Both the position numbers and the translations under genes were made by a program. Below are positions 4,979-5,525 of a stretch of DNA of 5,525 bases, piece by piece; the first letter of the stretch is position 1; each line of letters begins with the position of its first letter. Origin of the DNA: Pseudomonadota bacterium (GTDB lineage Bacteria; Pseudomonadota; Gammaproteobacteria; Burkholderiales; Sulfuriferulaceae); contig JAJYGL010000201.1 in the NCBI GenBank assembly GCA_021790625.1, positions 1 through 5,525 of the forward strand. Direction: 5' to 3'. The notes beneath the pieces were generated by a model. The model ran no database searches. It was not told the DNA's origin and was given only the letters and a program-made list of their open reading frames with translations.

Positions 4979-5525
4979 ATGATACGGCAACATACGTTGA
5001 AAAACAGCATTCGCGCAACAGGAGTCGGCTTACATACCGGTGCCAAGGTGGTGATGCTGTTGCGGCCGGCCGCCGCAAATACTGGCGTGGTATTTCGCCG
5101 AATTGATCTGCCGCAAGCGGCGGACATTACTGTCCATCCGGAACACGTGGGAGATACGCGCCTGTGCTCGACGTTGACGTACCATGGCGTCAGCGTGGCG
5201 ACGGTTGAGCATTTGATGTCGGCGTTGGCCGGATTGGGTATCGATAACGTGTATGTTGATCTCGATGGGCCGGAGATTCCAATCATGGACGGGTCGGCAG
5301 CAGCATTCGTGTTTCTGCTGCAATCGGCAGGCATCGAGGAACAACCGGTCGCGCGTCGATTCATGCGCATCCGGCGGGCGGTAGAGGTAGTCGAAGGTGA
5401 TAAACGGGTGCGTTTTGAACCTTATGATGGCTTTAAAATCGAGTTTACGATTGATTTTCGTCATCCGGTGTTTGAAAAAAGTGCCCAACGCATCTGTCTG
5501 GATTTTGCCCATACATCGTATGTGA
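4979..5525 (+). CDS. lpxC: UDP-3-O-acyl-N-acetylglucosamine deacetylase LpxC, 3'-truncated by window edge
   Basis: LpxC is the cytosolic Zn2+ hydrolase that removes the N-acetyl group of UDP-3-O-acyl-GlcNAc, the committed step of lipid A synthesis. The frame stays open to the window end, giving 182 complete codons plus one base; E. coli LpxC is about 305 residues, so roughly 60 percent is present. The start MIRQHTLKNSIRATGVGLH follows the family pattern. Also seen: RPAAANTGVVFRR (29-41), TVEHLMSALAGLGIDN (75-90) with the catalytic base Glu77 and first zinc ligand His78, PEIPIMDGSA (98-107), and FTIDFRHP, which leads into the second domain. The other zinc ligands and the catalytic Thr, His and Lys lie beyond the edge. 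The ATG has only a weak GGGG (4971-4974) at 4 bases spacing. It lies 264 bases after ftsZ and probably has its own transcription start. Confidence 0.98.
   Translation, partial: MIRQHTLKNSIRATGVGLHTGAKVVMLLRPAAANTGVVFRRIDLPQAADITVHPEHVGDTRLCSTLTYHGVSVATVEHLMSALAGLGIDNVYVDLDGPEIPIMDGSAAAFVFLLQSAGIEEQPVARRFMRIRRAVEVVEGDKRVRFEPYDGFKIEFTIDFRHPVFEKSAQRICLDFAHTSYV

Noticed and set aside
1..5525. Mobile elements, CRISPR arrays, tRNA or rRNA genes, toxin-antitoxin or defence genes
   Set aside because: None is seen. The coding space is filled by six core genes in conserved order with uniform base use, and the spacers hold only short hairpins and one tandem repeat. A wholly new system is not supported here.

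Overview
The window is the distal part of a division and cell wall (dcw) cluster from a Gram-negative proteobacterium. All six genes lie on the + strand: the 3' two thirds of murB, then complete ddl, ftsQ, ftsA and ftsZ, then the 5' part of lpxC, which runs off the end. lpxC shows an outer membrane with lipid A. The order murB-ddl-ftsQ-ftsA-ftsZ-lpxC is that of beta- and gammaproteobacteria. The FtsQ that begins Met-Trp from a GTG codon, the type II MurB and the style of the FtsZ C-terminal half favour a betaproteobacterium of moderate GC, perhaps a Nitrosomonadales-like lineage. Genus cannot be read from this sequence.

Layout: 1-633 murB (FAD-dependent, makes UDP-MurNAc), 621-1541 ddl (D-Ala-D-Ala ligase), 1531-2253 ftsQ (bitopic divisome scaffold), 2250-3485 ftsA (actin-like membrane tether for FtsZ), an 80-base spacer with hairpins, 3566-4714 ftsZ (tubulin-like GTPase), a 264-base spacer with a hairpin, a -10 element, a G-rich leader and a tandem repeat, then 4979-5525 lpxC (first committed step of lipid A synthesis). 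MurB and Ddl supply peptidoglycan precursor. FtsQ, FtsA and FtsZ build the divisome that directs septal wall synthesis. LpxC sets the lipopolysaccharide supply.

The first four genes overlap (13, 11 and 4 bases), which suggests translational coupling on one mRNA. The first real gap precedes ftsZ, the gene usually needed in the largest amount, and the largest gap precedes lpxC, so separate control probably begins there.

No new biological system is visible and the proteins are orthodox. The points worth a second look are non-coding: two tandem hairpins with a mutually exclusive alternative pairing at the ftsA-ftsZ junction, a perfect consensus DnaA box inside ftsQ, and a 12-base tandem repeat carrying out-of-frame ATGs just before the lpxC start. 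All positions and pairings were read by eye, with no folding or database search.
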